DNA from: an uncultured Glaciecola sp.
GTDB taxonomy: Bacteria; Pseudomonadota; Gammaproteobacteria; Enterobacterales; Alteromonadaceae
DNA: 64,000 nucleotides
Assembly: GCA_947496235.1 (NCBI GenBank)
Contig: CANMCE010000013.1
Location: 36,427-100,426 of the forward strand
Direction: 5' to 3'
Shown: in pieces, positions 48,327 through 58,611 of the stretch
Layout of the letters: each line of letters begins with the position of its first letter
How positions within the stretch are numbered: the first letter of the stretch is position 1
The notes under the pieces: generated by a model
The model's database searches: none
The model's input: only the letters and a program-made list of their open reading frames with translations
Told to the model about the DNA's origin: nothing
Program-made: the position numbers and the translations under genes

Positions 48327-48431
48327 ATGTTTTGCTTATGATCTGTATCAAGTTTGCAATTTTTCCATAGGTCAATTTTCATACTCAGACTGATATAGTA
48401 AAAATACAAGCAAACTATAGAGGAAAGCATC

Positions 48432-49394
48432 ATGTCTGAAGCAACTGCCAATTCAAAAACTACAGATACTACTACTGCAGTAAATAACGTAAATACTCAG
48501 CCAAAACATATTTCTGAGCACCATACACATATTGACCGACATGACCAATTTAGTATTGCTGAATCGTTTAAAAATGGCGAATACCCTTATAAAACTAAAA
48601 TATCCTCTAAAACTTATGAGGCTCGAAAAGTTGAATTACAAGTTGAGCTTTTAAAAGTACAAAAATGGGTAAAAGAAACCGGCCAGAAAATTGTCATTTT
48701 GTTTGAAGGCAGAGACGCTGCGGGTAAAGGGGGGACCATAAAACGTTTTATGGAACATATGAACCCAAGGGGTTGTCGAGTAGTTGCCCTAGAAAAACCC
48801 ACTGAAACCGAAAAAGGCCAATGGTACTTTCAAAGATATATTAAACACCTACCCACTGAAGGCGAAATCGTACTGTTTGATCGCTCTTGGTATAACAGAG
48901 CTGGCGTAGAAAGGGTGATGGATTTTTGTGAACCTAACGAATACTTAGAATTTATGCGACAAACACCAGATTTGGAACGAATGCTGGTCCGAAGTGGCAT
49001 CAAATTGTTCAAATATTGGTTCTCTGTAACACCTGAAGAACAAAATGCTCGATTTACAAAGCGAGAAACTGATCCTTTGAAGCAATGGAAACTAAGCCCG
49101 ATAGATAAACAAGCTATGCAATTGTGGGACGATTATACAGAAGCTAAAGAAGCCATGTTCTTTTACACCCATACTGCAGATGCGCCTTGGATGGTAGTCA
49201 AATCAGACGATAAAAAGCGCGCACGTCTTAATTGCATGCATCATTTTCTAGCAAGCTTGCCTTATCCAAACAAAAATACCCATATTGTCAGAGGCGCCGA
49301 CCCGTTGATTGTGGGGAATGCTAGCAATGTAATAAATCAAGATAGACACATTTTGGGAAAAACCTTACATCCAAAACACACCAATCGTTCTTGA
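48432..49394 (+). CDS. ppk2: Polyphosphate kinase 2 (PPK2 family)
   Basis: A 320-residue one-domain PPK2 that transfers phosphate between polyphosphate and nucleotides. Walker A FEGRDAAGKGGTIKRF is at residues 91-106, Walker B VLFDRSWYNRAGVE at 147-160, and the lid region RQTPDLERMLVRSGIKLFKYWFSVT follows. The first ~45 residues are His/Thr-rich and not part of the domain. Class and direction (ADP or GDP) cannot be fixed by reading alone. Convergent with adk across a shared terminator. Confidence 0.92.
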   Translation: MSEATANSKTTDTTTAVNNVNTQPKHISEHHTHIDRHDQFSIAESFKNGEYPYKTKISSKTYEARKVELQVELLKVQKWVKETGQKIVILFEGRDAAGKGGTIKRFMEHMNPRGCRVVALEKPTETEKGQWYFQRYIKHLPTEGEIVLFDRSWYNRAGVERVMDFCEPNEYLEFMRQTPDLERMLVRSGIKLFKYWFSVTPEEQNARFTKRETDPLKQWKLSPIDKQAMQLWDDYTEAKEAMFFYTHTADAPWMVVKSDDKKRARLNCMHHFLASLPYPNKNTHIVRGADPLIVGNASNVINQDRHILGKTLHPKHTNRS

Positions 49395-49412
49395 TTTTTC
49401 TATCCTATAAAC

Positions 49413-49451
49413 AAAAACACCAAGTATAATGACTATGCTTGGTGTTTTTTT
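49413..49451. terminator. Bidirectional terminator between ppk2 and adk
   Basis: AAAAACACCAAG and CTTGGTGTTTTT form a 12-bp stem with a 13-base loop, flanked by A on the left and T on the right, so it can stop transcripts from both convergent genes. Confidence 0.9.
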
Positions 49452-49470
49452 ATCTTTTGTAATTGCAAAC

Positions 49471-50115
<645 letters not shown>

Positions 50116-50223
50116 TTAGCGTCCTCCAAGATATTTAAAAAAACTGGTGAAACTGTACAGCTTAGCGACCTCGTTAACAAGCGAAAATCGGGAAAATTGG
50201 TCAGACTTTAGGCGAACGTGACG

Positions 50224-50260
50224 AAAAAAAACCCATTGTTAAAAAACAATGGGTTTTATT
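50224..50260 (-). terminator. Terminator after htpG
   Basis: AAAACCCATTGTT and AACAATGGGTTTT form a perfect 13-bp stem with a 4-base loop, 12 bases beyond the htpG stop; on the minus strand it is followed by an eight-T run. Confidence 0.9.
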
Positions 50261-50271
50261 ACTTCGCACTA

Positions 50272-52194
50272 TTATTTTGCCAATGAGGTCAACAATCCAT
50301 TTAAGTTACTGACAAAGTTTGCGGGATCTTTCAACGAACCTTGTTCACTCAGTGCCGCTTGATCAAACAACACGTTGGCCCATCGAGCAAACTGTTCTTC
50401 ATCTTGCACATCAGCCACCAATTTGACTAATTGATGTTCTGGATTCAGCTCAAAATGATACTTAGGCTCTGGTACTTCTTGACCCGCAGATTTGAGTAAC
50501 TTAGCCATCTGTGTAGACATACTATCTTCACTGGCTACGATAACAGCTGGAGAATCAGTTAATCTATGGGTAAATTTAACTTCTTCTACCTTATCTCCCA
50601 GGGCCGTTTTAATACGAGTTAATACGCCTTCGACCGCTTTCTCTGCTTCTTCTTTGGCTTTCTTAGTTTCTTCGTCGTCCAAATCACTTAGATCAACATC
50701 GCTACTCGCAACTGATTGGAAAGACTTGCCATCAAATTCTGTCAGGTAGTTCATCATCCATTCATCAATTCGCTCACCTAGCAACAATACTTCGATGCCT
50801 TTCTTGCGGAATACTTCTAAATGCGGACTGGTTCTGGCTGTTTGGTATGAATCAGCTGTAACAAAGAAGATTTTATCCTGCCCTTCTTTCATTCGCTCAA
50901 TATAATCGGCAAGCGACACATTGATCTCATTGGTATCATTATGCGTTGAAGCAAAGCGCAATAGACCTGCTATTTTATCTTTGTTAGCAAAATCTTCCGC
51001 CGGACCTTCTTTCAATACATTGCCGAATTCTGCGTAGAATGATGCGTATTTCTCCGGATCATTTTTCGCCATTCTTTCTAACATGCTCAACACTCGTTTA
51101 GTGCAGCCTTGGCGAATAGATTGAGTAATCTTATTATCTTGTAAGATTTCCCGAGAAACATTAAGTGGTAAATCGTTAGAATCTAACAAGCCCTTCACGA
51201 AACGCAGATAAGTAGGCATAAACTGTTCGGCGTCATCCATAATAAACACGCGCTGAACATAGAGTTTTAAGCCATTTTTCTGTTCACGATTCCAAAGATC
51301 AAATGGCGCTTTACTTGGAATGTAAAGAAGACTGGTATACTCAGTTTTACCTTCTACACGATTGTGAGCCCAAGCAAGAGGATCGGTAAAGTCATGGGAA
51401 ATATGCTTATAAAACTCTTGATATTCTTCGTCTGTAATTTCTGACTTATCACGAGTCCAAAGTGCAGTCGCTTTATTAACCGTTTCCCAATGGCCCGGTT
51501 CAGCTGGGATTTTTTCTCCATCTGGACCTTCAGACTCTGGTACTTCATCTTTCCAAAGTGCTACAGGAATGCTGATATGATCAGAATATTTAGTGATGAT
51601 TGAGCGCAAACGCCAATCATCTAAAAATTCTTTTTCATCATCTTTAAGATGCAGCACTATTTCAGTACCACGAGTTTCTTTTTCAATATTGGCGACAGAG
51701 AACTCACCTTCACCTTCTGAAATCCACTGCACACCTTCAGATTTATCAACCCCTGCAGCCCTAGTATTTACTGTGACCTTATCAGCTACTATGAAGGCCG
51801 AATAAAAACCGACGCCAAATTGACCAATAAGTTTAGAGTCTTTTGCTTGATCACCAGATAGCTGTTTGAAAAACTCAGAGGTGCCTGATTTAGCAATAGT
51901 GCCTAAATTAGTGATTACCTCGTCTTTAGTCATCCCAATGCCATTATCTCTGACGGTTAATGTGCCAGCTTCTTTATCGAAACTAAGTTGTACACTTAAA
52001 TCACCATCATTTTCATACAAACTACTGTCAGATAACGCCTTGAATCTTAGTTTATCTGCAGCGTCTGCGGCATTAGATACCAGTTCACGCAAAAATATCT
52101 CTTTGTTTGAATAAAGAGAATGGATCATGAGTTGAAGAAGTTGCTTTACTTCTGTCTGAAAACCGTGAGTTTCATGTTGGACAGTCTCAGCCAT
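50272..52194 (-). CDS. htpG: Molecular chaperone HtpG (Hsp90)
   Basis: About 640 residues, full-length bacterial Hsp90. The GHKL ATPase motifs are at the N-terminus ([43 protein letters not shown]), followed by middle and C-terminal domains ([31 protein letters not shown]). I chose the ATG at 52194: the ribosome site GGAGA lies 10 bases upstream, while the longer frame beginning with TTG at 52200 leaves only 4 bases. It lies downstream of recR on the same strand. No convincing heat-shock promoter was found in the 99-base gap. Confidence 0.97.
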   Translation of the reverse strand: MAETVQHETHGFQTEVKQLLQLMIHSLYSNKEIFLRELVSNAADAADKLRFKALSDSSLYENDGDLSVQLSFDKEAGTLTVRDNGIGMTKDEVITNLGTIAKSGTSEFFKQLSGDQAKDSKLIGQFGVGFYSAFIVADKVTVNTRAAGVDKSEGVQWISEGEGEFSVANIEKETRGTEIVLHLKDDEKEFLDDWRLRSIITKYSDHISIPVALWKDEVPESEGPDGEKIPAEPGHWETVNKATALWTRDKSEITDEEYQEFYKHISHDFTDPLAWAHNRVEGKTEYTSLLYIPSKAPFDLWNREQKNGLKLYVQRVFIMDDAEQFMPTYLRFVKGLLDSNDLPLNVSREILQDNKITQSIRQGCTKRVLSMLERMAKNDPEKYASFYAEFGNVLKEGPAEDFANKDKIAGLLRFASTHNDTNEINVSLADYIERMKEGQDKIFFVTADSYQTARTSPHLEVFRKKGIEVLLLGERIDEWMMNYLTEFDGKSFQSVASSDVDLSDLDDEETKKAKEEAEKAVEGVLTRIKTALGDKVEEVKFTHRLTDSPAVIVASEDSMSTQMAKLLKSAGQEVPEPKYHFELNPEHQLVKLVADVQDEEQFARWANVLFDQAALSEQGSLKDPANFVSNLNGLLTSLAK

Positions 52195-52293
52195 TGCCAA
52201 GGATCTCCTATTGAATTTATTAATTAGATTAACTCTGCACTGTTAAAGTAAGGACACTAAAACGTTTTTCAATAGGTAAAATTGAGATAATTG

Positions 52294-52893
52294 TTAGATT
52301 TTTCGTCTACCAGAAAAGGCATGGGTCAGGGTATTACCGTCGATATACTCTAATTCTCCTCCCACTGGAACACCATGGGCTATTCTTGTCGCTTCAACCT
52401 GATATTTATGGCATAACTGTGAAATGTAGTGTGCTGTTGCTTCACCTTCTACAGTAGGATTTGTGGCCAGAATTACCTCTTCTATTTTTTCATTCTGCAG
52501 TCTTTGCTCTAACACATCGAGCTGCAGTTCATCTGGACCTATGCCATCAATTGGTGACAAATGCCCCATCAGCACAAAGTATTGTCCTTTAAATTGTGCA
52601 GTGGCTTCAATGGCCAAGACATCTTGAGGGGATTCAACAATACAAATTTGCCCGGTTTCTTTTCTTAGAGGATCTAAACATATTTTGCAGGTATCAGATT
52701 CGGTAAATGTGCGACATGAAGAGCAGTTTTGGATATTTTCCATGGCATCTCTTAGCACATCACCTAGCCTTAACGCGCCTTCTCTATTGCGTTCCAGTAG
52801 TGTAAACGCCATTCGTTGAGCACTTTTACTGCCAACACCTGGTAATACCTTAAGAGACTTTATAAGTTCGTCAATCAACGGACTAAACGACAT
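52294..52893 (-). CDS. recR: Recombination protein RecR
   Basis: A 199-residue RecR, part of the RecFOR gap-repair pathway. Helix-hairpin-helix [14 protein letters not shown] at residues 17-30; C4 zinc site Cys57, Cys60, Cys69, Cys72; Toprim region [18 protein letters not shown] and [16 protein letters not shown] with the acidic residues. In enteric bacteria recR directly follows ybaB; here it is separated from ybaB by three signalling genes. Confidence 0.97.
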   Translation of the reverse strand: MSFSPLIDELIKSLKVLPGVGSKSAQRMAFTLLERNREGALRLGDVLRDAMENIQNCSSCRTFTESDTCKICLDPLRKETGQICIVESPQDVLAIEATAQFKGQYFVLMGHLSPIDGIGPDELQLDVLEQRLQNEKIEEVILATNPTVEGEATAHYISQLCHKYQVEATRIAHGVPVGGELEYIDGNTLTHAFSGRRKI

Positions 52894-52970
52894 AAAAACC
52901 TATACTCGACTAAATATAAAGGGGCATTATAGTACAAGTTAGGTCATGATTTCGACTGAGTTAAAACAAG

Positions 52971-54719
52971 TTATCGATTATTGTCGCACGCAACCATAAA
53001 TCTGGAAAAGCTATCATGAATGGATGGTATTACGGGCATACCAAATTGAAACCCTTGTAAGAAATCACAATCCAACTCGATGGCTGAATTAGCTAACTCT
53101 TCAGTTTCAATACCCTCAGCAATAACATCCATTTCTAATCCGTGGGCTAAACCTGTAATAGCTTCAATTATATTTTTATTACGCTTATTGGCGCTCATAT
53201 TCATAAAGAATTTTTTATCTATTTTTAGATAAGTACATGGCAATTCAGCGATATACTCCATGGAACTGTAACCTGTTCCAAAGTCGTCTATGGCAACATT
53301 AAACCCGTAGCCCACCAGATTAGTTAAGCACTGTTTTGCTTTATCCGGTTCGGTCATTAAATGGGTTTCAGTGACCTCTAAAATTACGCTTGTGGGATCA
53401 ACCGTATGTACTCGCGCAAAGGTTGTTAAAAGTTCAGTAATTTTGGGGCTATGACACAGATTTGCAGGTAGATTTAAACAAAGCTTTAAGCTTGGCTGTT
53501 CTACTTTAAAGCGCTGTAATAATTGAAATGCCTCTGCAAAGAGCCATGAGTGGAATTCTGCATCCAAACCAAGTTCCATAACTACATCAATGATGGTCAT
53601 GGGATTTACCCAAGATCTGTCTAACTGCCAACGCACTAAAGCTTCAATGGCAAAAACATTCGGATAGTCTTTGGAACTTAAAATTGGCTGAGCAGCCAAT
53701 TGTAGTTCGCCATTTTTTATTGCTAATGGTAGGGATTTACGTAGTTTGTTTTTCTCGGCAACCTTATCGTTCCAGCCCTGTTTAAAACACTCGTAATTAC
53801 CTCGGCCATTGGATTTAGCCTTGTATAAGGCAATGTCGGCTTCCCGCATTAACTCTTTACAACTTCTGGCTTTGCCGGGATACATGGTAATACCAATAGA
53901 AGGTGATATTGGAATAATAGATTTATTATATTTAACGTCACATTTGAGTTCTTTGAGTAGTTTTTCAGCGACTTCATAAGCACTATCCCCGTAGGTTTCA
54001 GGTAGAATTATTCCAAATTCATCGCCCCCTAAACGACCGGCTACATCACAATTTCTGATGCAAGATCTTATGGTTTCTCCTACTGTGCTGATAACAAAAT
54101 CACCGGCTTCATGACCGTATATGTCATTGATAGACTTAAAGTGATCAAGATCCAATAGCATCAGCGAAAATTTGTGCTTATAGCGTTCAGACTCGTGATA
54201 GATCTGACCTAATTTTTCAACAAAAAGTGCTCTGTTTGAAAGGTCGGTTAGGGAATCAAACATCGCCATATGTTCGAGTTGCTTTTTAAGTTCCCAGTTA
54301 AGCATAGCATTGTTGATGGCTCGCATAAGGGTATTGCTGGTGAGATCATCTTTGATGACGTAGTCTTGAACCCCTAATTTCAAAAGTTGTACCGCGTTCT
54401 TGGTATCATTTTGTCCAGTGACAACTACAATTGGACAGTTTAATTCGCTATTGCGAGCCTGAAAACTCTTAATCAGACTGAGCGCACTGCCATCAGGTAA
54501 ATTAAAATCGAGTAAACAACAAGAAAGAGAAAGATTATTCTCTAAGCACAGAGCCGCTTCTTCAAGGGTAGTAATACATTCTATATGACCAAAATTATGC
54601 TCTGCTTCTTCGAGCAAGCGCATATAGTGCGTCATATCTGCGGGATTGTCTTCGACAATCATTAGAGAAGGAGCTGATACACCCATATTATCACCTTGTT
54701 TATTTGTGGGATCTAACAT
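52971..54719 (-). CDS. REC-GGDEF-EAL c-di-GMP signalling protein
   Basis: A 582-residue protein. Receiver domain about residues 15-135 with phospho-acceptor D71 (CCLLDFNLPDG); GGDEF domain about 150-315 with intact GGDEF at 231-235 and an RxxD inhibitory site R222-D225 five residues before it; EAL domain about 325-570 with EALVRW, EVTETHL, DDFGTGYSS, LKIDKKF and AEGIETEE. Both synthase and phosphodiesterase residues look usable. Start: ATG at 54719; an in-frame ATG at codon 12 has a good AAGGTGAT site and is the alternative. It lies 217 bases downstream of a receiver protein and a sensor kinase and is the likely output. Confidence 0.9.
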   Translation of the reverse strand: MLDPTNKQGDNMGVSAPSLMIVEDNPADMTHYMRLLEEAEHNFGHIECITTLEEAALCLENNLSLSCCLLDFNLPDGSALSLIKSFQARNSELNCPIVVVTGQNDTKNAVQLLKLGVQDYVIKDDLTSNTLMRAINNAMLNWELKKQLEHMAMFDSLTDLSNRALFVEKLGQIYHESERYKHKFSLMLLDLDHFKSINDIYGHEAGDFVISTVGETIRSCIRNCDVAGRLGGDEFGIILPETYGDSAYEVAEKLLKELKCDVKYNKSIIPISPSIGITMYPGKARSCKELMREADIALYKAKSNGRGNYECFKQGWNDKVAEKNKLRKSLPLAIKNGELQLAAQPILSSKDYPNVFAIEALVRWQLDRSWVNPMTIIDVVMELGLDAEFHSWLFAEAFQLLQRFKVEQPSLKLCLNLPANLCHSPKITELLTTFARVHTVDPTSVILEVTETHLMTEPDKAKQCLTNLVGYGFNVAIDDFGTGYSSMEYIAELPCTYLKIDKKFFMNMSANKRNKNIIEAITGLAHGLEMDVIAEGIETEELANSAIELDCDFLQGFQFGMPVIPSIHDSFSRFMVACDNNR

Positions 54720-54936
54720 CTAGCTATTCCCCAAAATAAGAAAACTGCCGGTTTTGATATTGTTGTTTGTACGTCAGTTATTAAGCCGGCCAAATTAATC
54801 CTTCGTAAATAATTTATCCAACATTATATGTAACGCCAATTTTATACTAAAGTTTAATGTCAAATATCCATATTGCAATAAATTTTTATGTCGAAAAATG
54901 TTAAAAGCAATGGAAAGAAACATTATTGGCACTACG
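54720..54936. other. Gap between receiver and GGDEF-EAL genes
   Basis: AT-rich, 217 bases, no gene or convincing terminator seen. It is long enough to carry a separate promoter for the GGDEF-EAL gene. Confidence 0.4.
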
Positions 54937-55359
54937 TTAGCTAGAAGGTAACACCACCAACTCAAACCAAAAGCTTTCAATTTCCCTAATTTTATTGATA
55001 AAGTCATGGGCTAATATTGGCTTCGTTAAATATGCATTAACCCCCAGTTGATAGCTTTCCAATACATCCCTTTCGGCGTCAGAGGTAGTGAGCATAATTA
55101 CGGGAATATGCCTAAGGTTTGGGCTTTGCCGAATAGCTTTTAAAGTTTGCTTCCCGTCCATCGCAGGCATATTGATGTCCATCAGTACTAAATTTGGTAA
55201 AGTTTTTTCGTCGGATTGATGAGTTAGCATTTCAAGCGCCTCCACGCCATTGTTGGCAATGGTTAAATTACAACAGATTCTGCTGTCCTCCAAAGCACGC
55301 TCAACCATTACCTGATCTGACACACTATCTTCTACTAGTAACACGCTTGCTTTAGCCAT
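54937..55359 (-). CDS. Single-domain response regulator (Rcp1-like receiver)
   Basis: A 140-residue receiver with no output domain. Acidic pocket D11, phospho-acceptor D61 (LVLMDINMPAMDG), Thr in MLTTSD and Lys in YLTKPI are all present. The long alpha-beta loop (THQSDEKTLP) resembles Rcp1-type receivers that serve phytochrome-like kinases. It starts 15 bases after the sensor kinase stop with a GAGGAG ribosome site, so the two are an operon; phosphate transfer between them is inferred. Confidence 0.9.
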   Translation of the reverse strand: MAKASVLLVEDSVSDQVMVERALEDSRICCNLTIANNGVEALEMLTHQSDEKTLPNLVLMDINMPAMDGKQTLKAIRQSPNLRHIPVIMLTTSDAERDVLESYQLGVNAYLTKPILAHDFINKIREIESFWFELVVLPSS

Positions 55360-55374
55360 GAGTTTTAAGACTCC

Positions 55375-58065
55375 TCATTTATTTAAAGGAAAATGTAAGG
55401 TAAAGGTAGTTCCCTGCCCCTTTTCAGAGGTCACAGATATTTTCCCATCTAATCTGTTCATAATTTTATTTACAATCGCCAGACCTAGTCCTGTTCCTTG
55501 ATATTCTTCTCTACGATGCAAACGCTTAAATAAACCAAAAATTTGTTGCTGATATTCTGGCGCTATGCCAATACCATTATCTTTAAAGTGCAATAACAGC
55601 CAATTTCGCCATTTAATTTCTGCAGTGATTTGTATTTGGGGCGTAATTTCTGGCGCACAAAATTTTAACGCGTTATGTATTAGGTTCTGCACAACCAATC
55701 GCACTTGGGAAGGATCCGTCTGTATTAAAGGTATATCTCCTTCAACGTTTACATTAGCTGAAGTCTCATCGATTTTAGTTTCCAGGTCACCGATGACATC
55801 GGCGATAACTTGAGATAAATCGGTTTCTTGTTTTTCAATTATTGCACTGCCCACTCGAGAAAATTTCAGTAAATCATCAATCAGCACCGTCATTCTTTCT
55901 GATGCACTATCAATAAATTCTTTATCTTGTTTTACCCTATCAACCTTATTCGCCTGCAAATCTTGAATGAGATAAGAAGTATAGGTCCGCAGAGTTCTCA
56001 AAGGTTCTTTTAAATCATGAGAGGCTACGTAAGCGAATTGTTCGAGTTCTTCATTTGATCTCACTAGATCCTCTTGAAGTTGTTTTTCTTGGCTAATATC
56101 TTCAATCACAGAAATAAAATATCTATCATAGGGAGCCTCACGCTCGTCTCGTTCAACAATGGCCACTGTTAATCTGGCCCAAACCCAATGCCCTTTCTTA
56201 TGCTCATAACGCTTTTCCATGGAGTAATTGATCATTTCTCCAGCCAGAAGTTTGTTCACTAGAGCCACATCTGTATCCAAATCATCTGGATGTGTAATAT
56301 CTTGGAAAGTTTTCGACATTAACTCATCTTTGTCATACCCAAGTATTTCGCATATGCGGCTATTCACGCGAATCCATCTTCCTTCTGATGATACATGGGC
56401 AATGCCCACAGCTGCTTGTTCAAAGGTATCTAAGAAATCCTGAGAGAGCCTTATATTGGCATCTTCACGTTGTTTAAGCTGTGTCACATCCACTATTGCA
56501 CCTACAACTTCTTTGGCAAGCCCATCTTCCCCTCTGGTGAAAACTGAGGTATTGGCATAACACCAAATGTAATGGCCATCTTTGTGTTTCAGTCTAAATT
56601 CAATGGCCAGCACTTTATTTTCTCTATTGGTATTAAGATGCTCTTTATGCGTTGAAAACGCATCTAGATCGTCTGGATGAATGAGCTGAGTTAGCCTATG
56701 GGTGCGCATTATGCTATTCAATTCAGATGTACTATAACCAACAAGTTCGCCTACCTGTTTATTGGCAAAAATTAACCTGATATTGTTGATATCAAGAATA
56801 TAAATACCGGAATTAGAATTATCTAATACTGCATCTAAGAATTGATTCTTGTGCTCAAGCTCTTGTTGTAGTCGTTGTATATTATCAACATCAGTAAGGG
56901 TCCCCGACATCAAAATAGGCTTTCCCTTTTCATCAAATACTGTATTTCCGTTGACTCTTAACCACTTGTATTCATTATTTTTATTTTTCCCACGATAGAG
57001 TAATTTATATTCCTCACCTTGCTCCAAGTGGTATTTTAATGCGGTATCCAGAAGTGTCCTATCATCCGGGTGAACATGAGCAAACCAGTCGTCGATAAAA
57101 AGTTCATCGTTTTGTTTTGAAGTGGCTAACAACTCCATCGATCTTGGACTAAACCAAATTTTGTTGGTCAGCATATTCCATTCCCAAATACCAACATCCG
57201 TGGCATCAATGGCTCTTTGCATTCTTCTAGAGGTTTCTAAAAAGCGTTTTTTCTGAATGCCCACATCGCCAACGTTGGTGACAGAGGCAAAGGTAAAGGT
57301 TTCGTTTTCAACTTCGTGAACTGACAGCGAGATTTCAACTGGAATTGTACGTTTTGTTTTCGTTAATCCCCAAACCAAACGCCCGTTAGCCATGTCTCGA
57401 CTCTTGCCTTCTTTCATGTATTGATTGACTAACCCCCGATGATCTTCCCTGTTGTGTGACTCCACCAAGATACTGACTTCTTTACCTGTTAATTCGTCTT
57501 CAGAATATTCAAAAATAGATTCGAGTTTTCGATTCGCAATATGTATTCGTTGATGCTTATCAATGACTAAAACACCGGTGGGTATTAACTCTAAAGAAAA
57601 CTTAAAGATAGAATTTGCTTTAGCTTGAATTTCAAGTTCAGCACTTTTTATTTTTTCTTTAATTGCCTCACGCTCAGCTCTTTTTAGCTCTGCTACTGTT
57701 GGAATGGCAATAATTTTGTCTAAGTTAGCAAATAAGACTATGGCGGTAATTGCCGAAACAACAGCGGTTATTGCTTTAGAGATACCGTGTAAGCCGTAAG
57801 TACCATTCCATATGGTATAAATAGAAAATACATGAGTTATGCCACACGTCAGGATAAACGCTGCAAATAACCAAAGCACAGAATTAAAGGATTGGCCTTT
57901 TCTTTTTTTGGCAAATATCACCAGTGCAATAGGAATGGAAAAATAGGCTAGCGCAATAACAAAATCTGAAATAACATTTGTCCATAAGATACCGGGTTGC
58001 CAAAGATAACAATGACCATGTGGCATATAGTCGCCACGAAAAAATTGTTGCCAAAAATCACCCAT
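55375..58065 (-). CDS. Ethylene-receptor-like sensor histidine kinase with four PAS domains
   Basis: An 896-residue membrane kinase. Residues ~28-120 form three helices closely resembling the ethylene-binding domain of plant ETR1: D34, Y41, I44, P45, I71, C74 and H78 match ETR1 D25, Y32, I35, P36, I62, C65 and H69 with a constant +9 shift. In ETR1 the Cys and His hold the copper that binds ethylene. Four PAS domains follow (about 150-265, 280-395, 405-520, 545-660), then HisKA with H683 (SHDLKEPLR) and HATPase (N794, DNGIGIAP at ~829, GTGLGLAI). No receiver is fused; a receiver gene follows after 15 bases. Domain likeness is seen; ethylene binding is inference. Confidence 0.9.
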   Translation of the reverse strand: MGDFWQQFFRGDYMPHGHCYLWQPGILWTNVISDFVIALAYFSIPIALVIFAKKRKGQSFNSVLWLFAAFILTCGITHVFSIYTIWNGTYGLHGISKAITAVVSAITAIVLFANLDKIIAIPTVAELKRAEREAIKEKIKSAELEIQAKANSIFKFSLELIPTGVLVIDKHQRIHIANRKLESIFEYSEDELTGKEVSILVESHNREDHRGLVNQYMKEGKSRDMANGRLVWGLTKTKRTIPVEISLSVHEVENETFTFASVTNVGDVGIQKKRFLETSRRMQRAIDATDVGIWEWNMLTNKIWFSPRSMELLATSKQNDELFIDDWFAHVHPDDRTLLDTALKYHLEQGEEYKLLYRGKNKNNEYKWLRVNGNTVFDEKGKPILMSGTLTDVDNIQRLQQELEHKNQFLDAVLDNSNSGIYILDINNIRLIFANKQVGELVGYSTSELNSIMRTHRLTQLIHPDDLDAFSTHKEHLNTNRENKVLAIEFRLKHKDGHYIWCYANTSVFTRGEDGLAKEVVGAIVDVTQLKQREDANIRLSQDFLDTFEQAAVGIAHVSSEGRWIRVNSRICEILGYDKDELMSKTFQDITHPDDLDTDVALVNKLLAGEMINYSMEKRYEHKKGHWVWARLTVAIVERDEREAPYDRYFISVIEDISQEKQLQEDLVRSNEELEQFAYVASHDLKEPLRTLRTYTSYLIQDLQANKVDRVKQDKEFIDSASERMTVLIDDLLKFSRVGSAIIEKQETDLSQVIADVIGDLETKIDETSANVNVEGDIPLIQTDPSQVRLVVQNLIHNALKFCAPEITPQIQITAEIKWRNWLLLHFKDNGIGIAPEYQQQIFGLFKRLHRREEYQGTGLGLAIVNKIMNRLDGKISVTSEKGQGTTFTLHFPLNK

Positions 58066-58135
58066 ACAATGTCCTTTACCGTCAACAATTCCTCAGTAGA
58101 TAATTTAAGGATTGAAGGCCAACAGTTGAATTAAA

Positions 58136-58163
58136 AGTGTAACCAAGTTAACCAATTATTCAA
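58136..58163 (-). promoter_or_regulatory. Candidate promoter of the sensor kinase operon
   Basis: On the minus strand TTGAAT (58163-58158) and TACACT (58141-58136) are 16 bases apart, about 70 bases before the kinase start. The spacer holds two copies of TTGGTT, possibly a factor site. Confidence 0.4.
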
Positions 58164-58242
58164 CTTAAGTATAAAATATTATTAGATTTATGGAGATTCT
58201 TTGGTTTTGGATTTGTTTTAAAATTTGCGGGTAACATGTAGG

Positions 58243-58272
58243 AAAATAAAAAAGCAGCTATTGAGCTGCTTT
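58243..58272 (-). terminator. Terminator after ybaB
   Basis: AAAGCAGCT and AGCTGCTTT form a 9-bp stem with a 4-base loop; on the minus strand TTTTTTATTTT follows. It separates the apt-dnaX-ybaB transcript from the signalling genes beyond. Confidence 0.85.
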
Positions 58273-58282
58273 CTTTGAAAAC

Positions 58283-58609
58283 TTAAAACGGCATCTTGAA
58301 GCCTGGTGGTAAATTCATCCCACCGGTTACTTCTGACATCTTTTGCTGACTGGTTTCCTGCACTCTACGAACAGCATCATTCATAGCAGCCGCCACTAGA
58401 TCTTCGATCATTTCTTTGTCATCTTCCATCAGTGACTCATCGATTTCCACACGTCTTACGTTATGGTTACAGGTCATGGTAACTTTTACCATACCAGCAC
58501 CAGCTTCGCCGGTAACTTCTAAACTGGCAAGTTCATCTTGAGCGCGTTTCATTCTTTCTTGCATTTGCTGGGCTTGTTTCATCATATTGCCCATGCCACC
58601 TTTAAACAT
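58283..58609 (-). CDS. ybaB: YbaB/EbfC family nucleoid-associated protein
   Basis: A 108-residue YbaB/EbfC DNA-binding protein; starts [20 protein letters not shown] as in E. coli and ends [11 protein letters not shown] place the start at the ATG at 58609, 5 bases after an AAGGAG site; a GTG two codons upstream would overlap that site. It begins 2 bases after the dnaX stop, the standard dnaX-ybaB pair. Confidence 0.95.
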   Translation of the reverse strand: MFKGGMGNMMKQAQQMQERMKRAQDELASLEVTGEAGAGMVKVTMTCNHNVRRVEIDESLMEDDKEMIEDLVAAAMNDAVRRVQETSQQKMSEVTGGMNLPPGFKMPF

Positions 58610-58611
58610 GT

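Noticed and set aside
52195..52200. TTG start for htpG two codons upstream
   Set aside because: Leaves 4 bases after the ribosome site, whereas the ATG at 52194 has a normal 10-base spacing.
52201..52293. Heat-shock sigma-32 promoter upstream of htpG
   Set aside because: TTGAAA is present, but the expected CCCCAT-type element at the proper spacing is not.
54795..55007. 70-codon open frame overlapping the lone receiver gene
   Set aside because: Overlaps the 3' end of a clearly conserved receiver in another frame and continues into the AT-rich gap.
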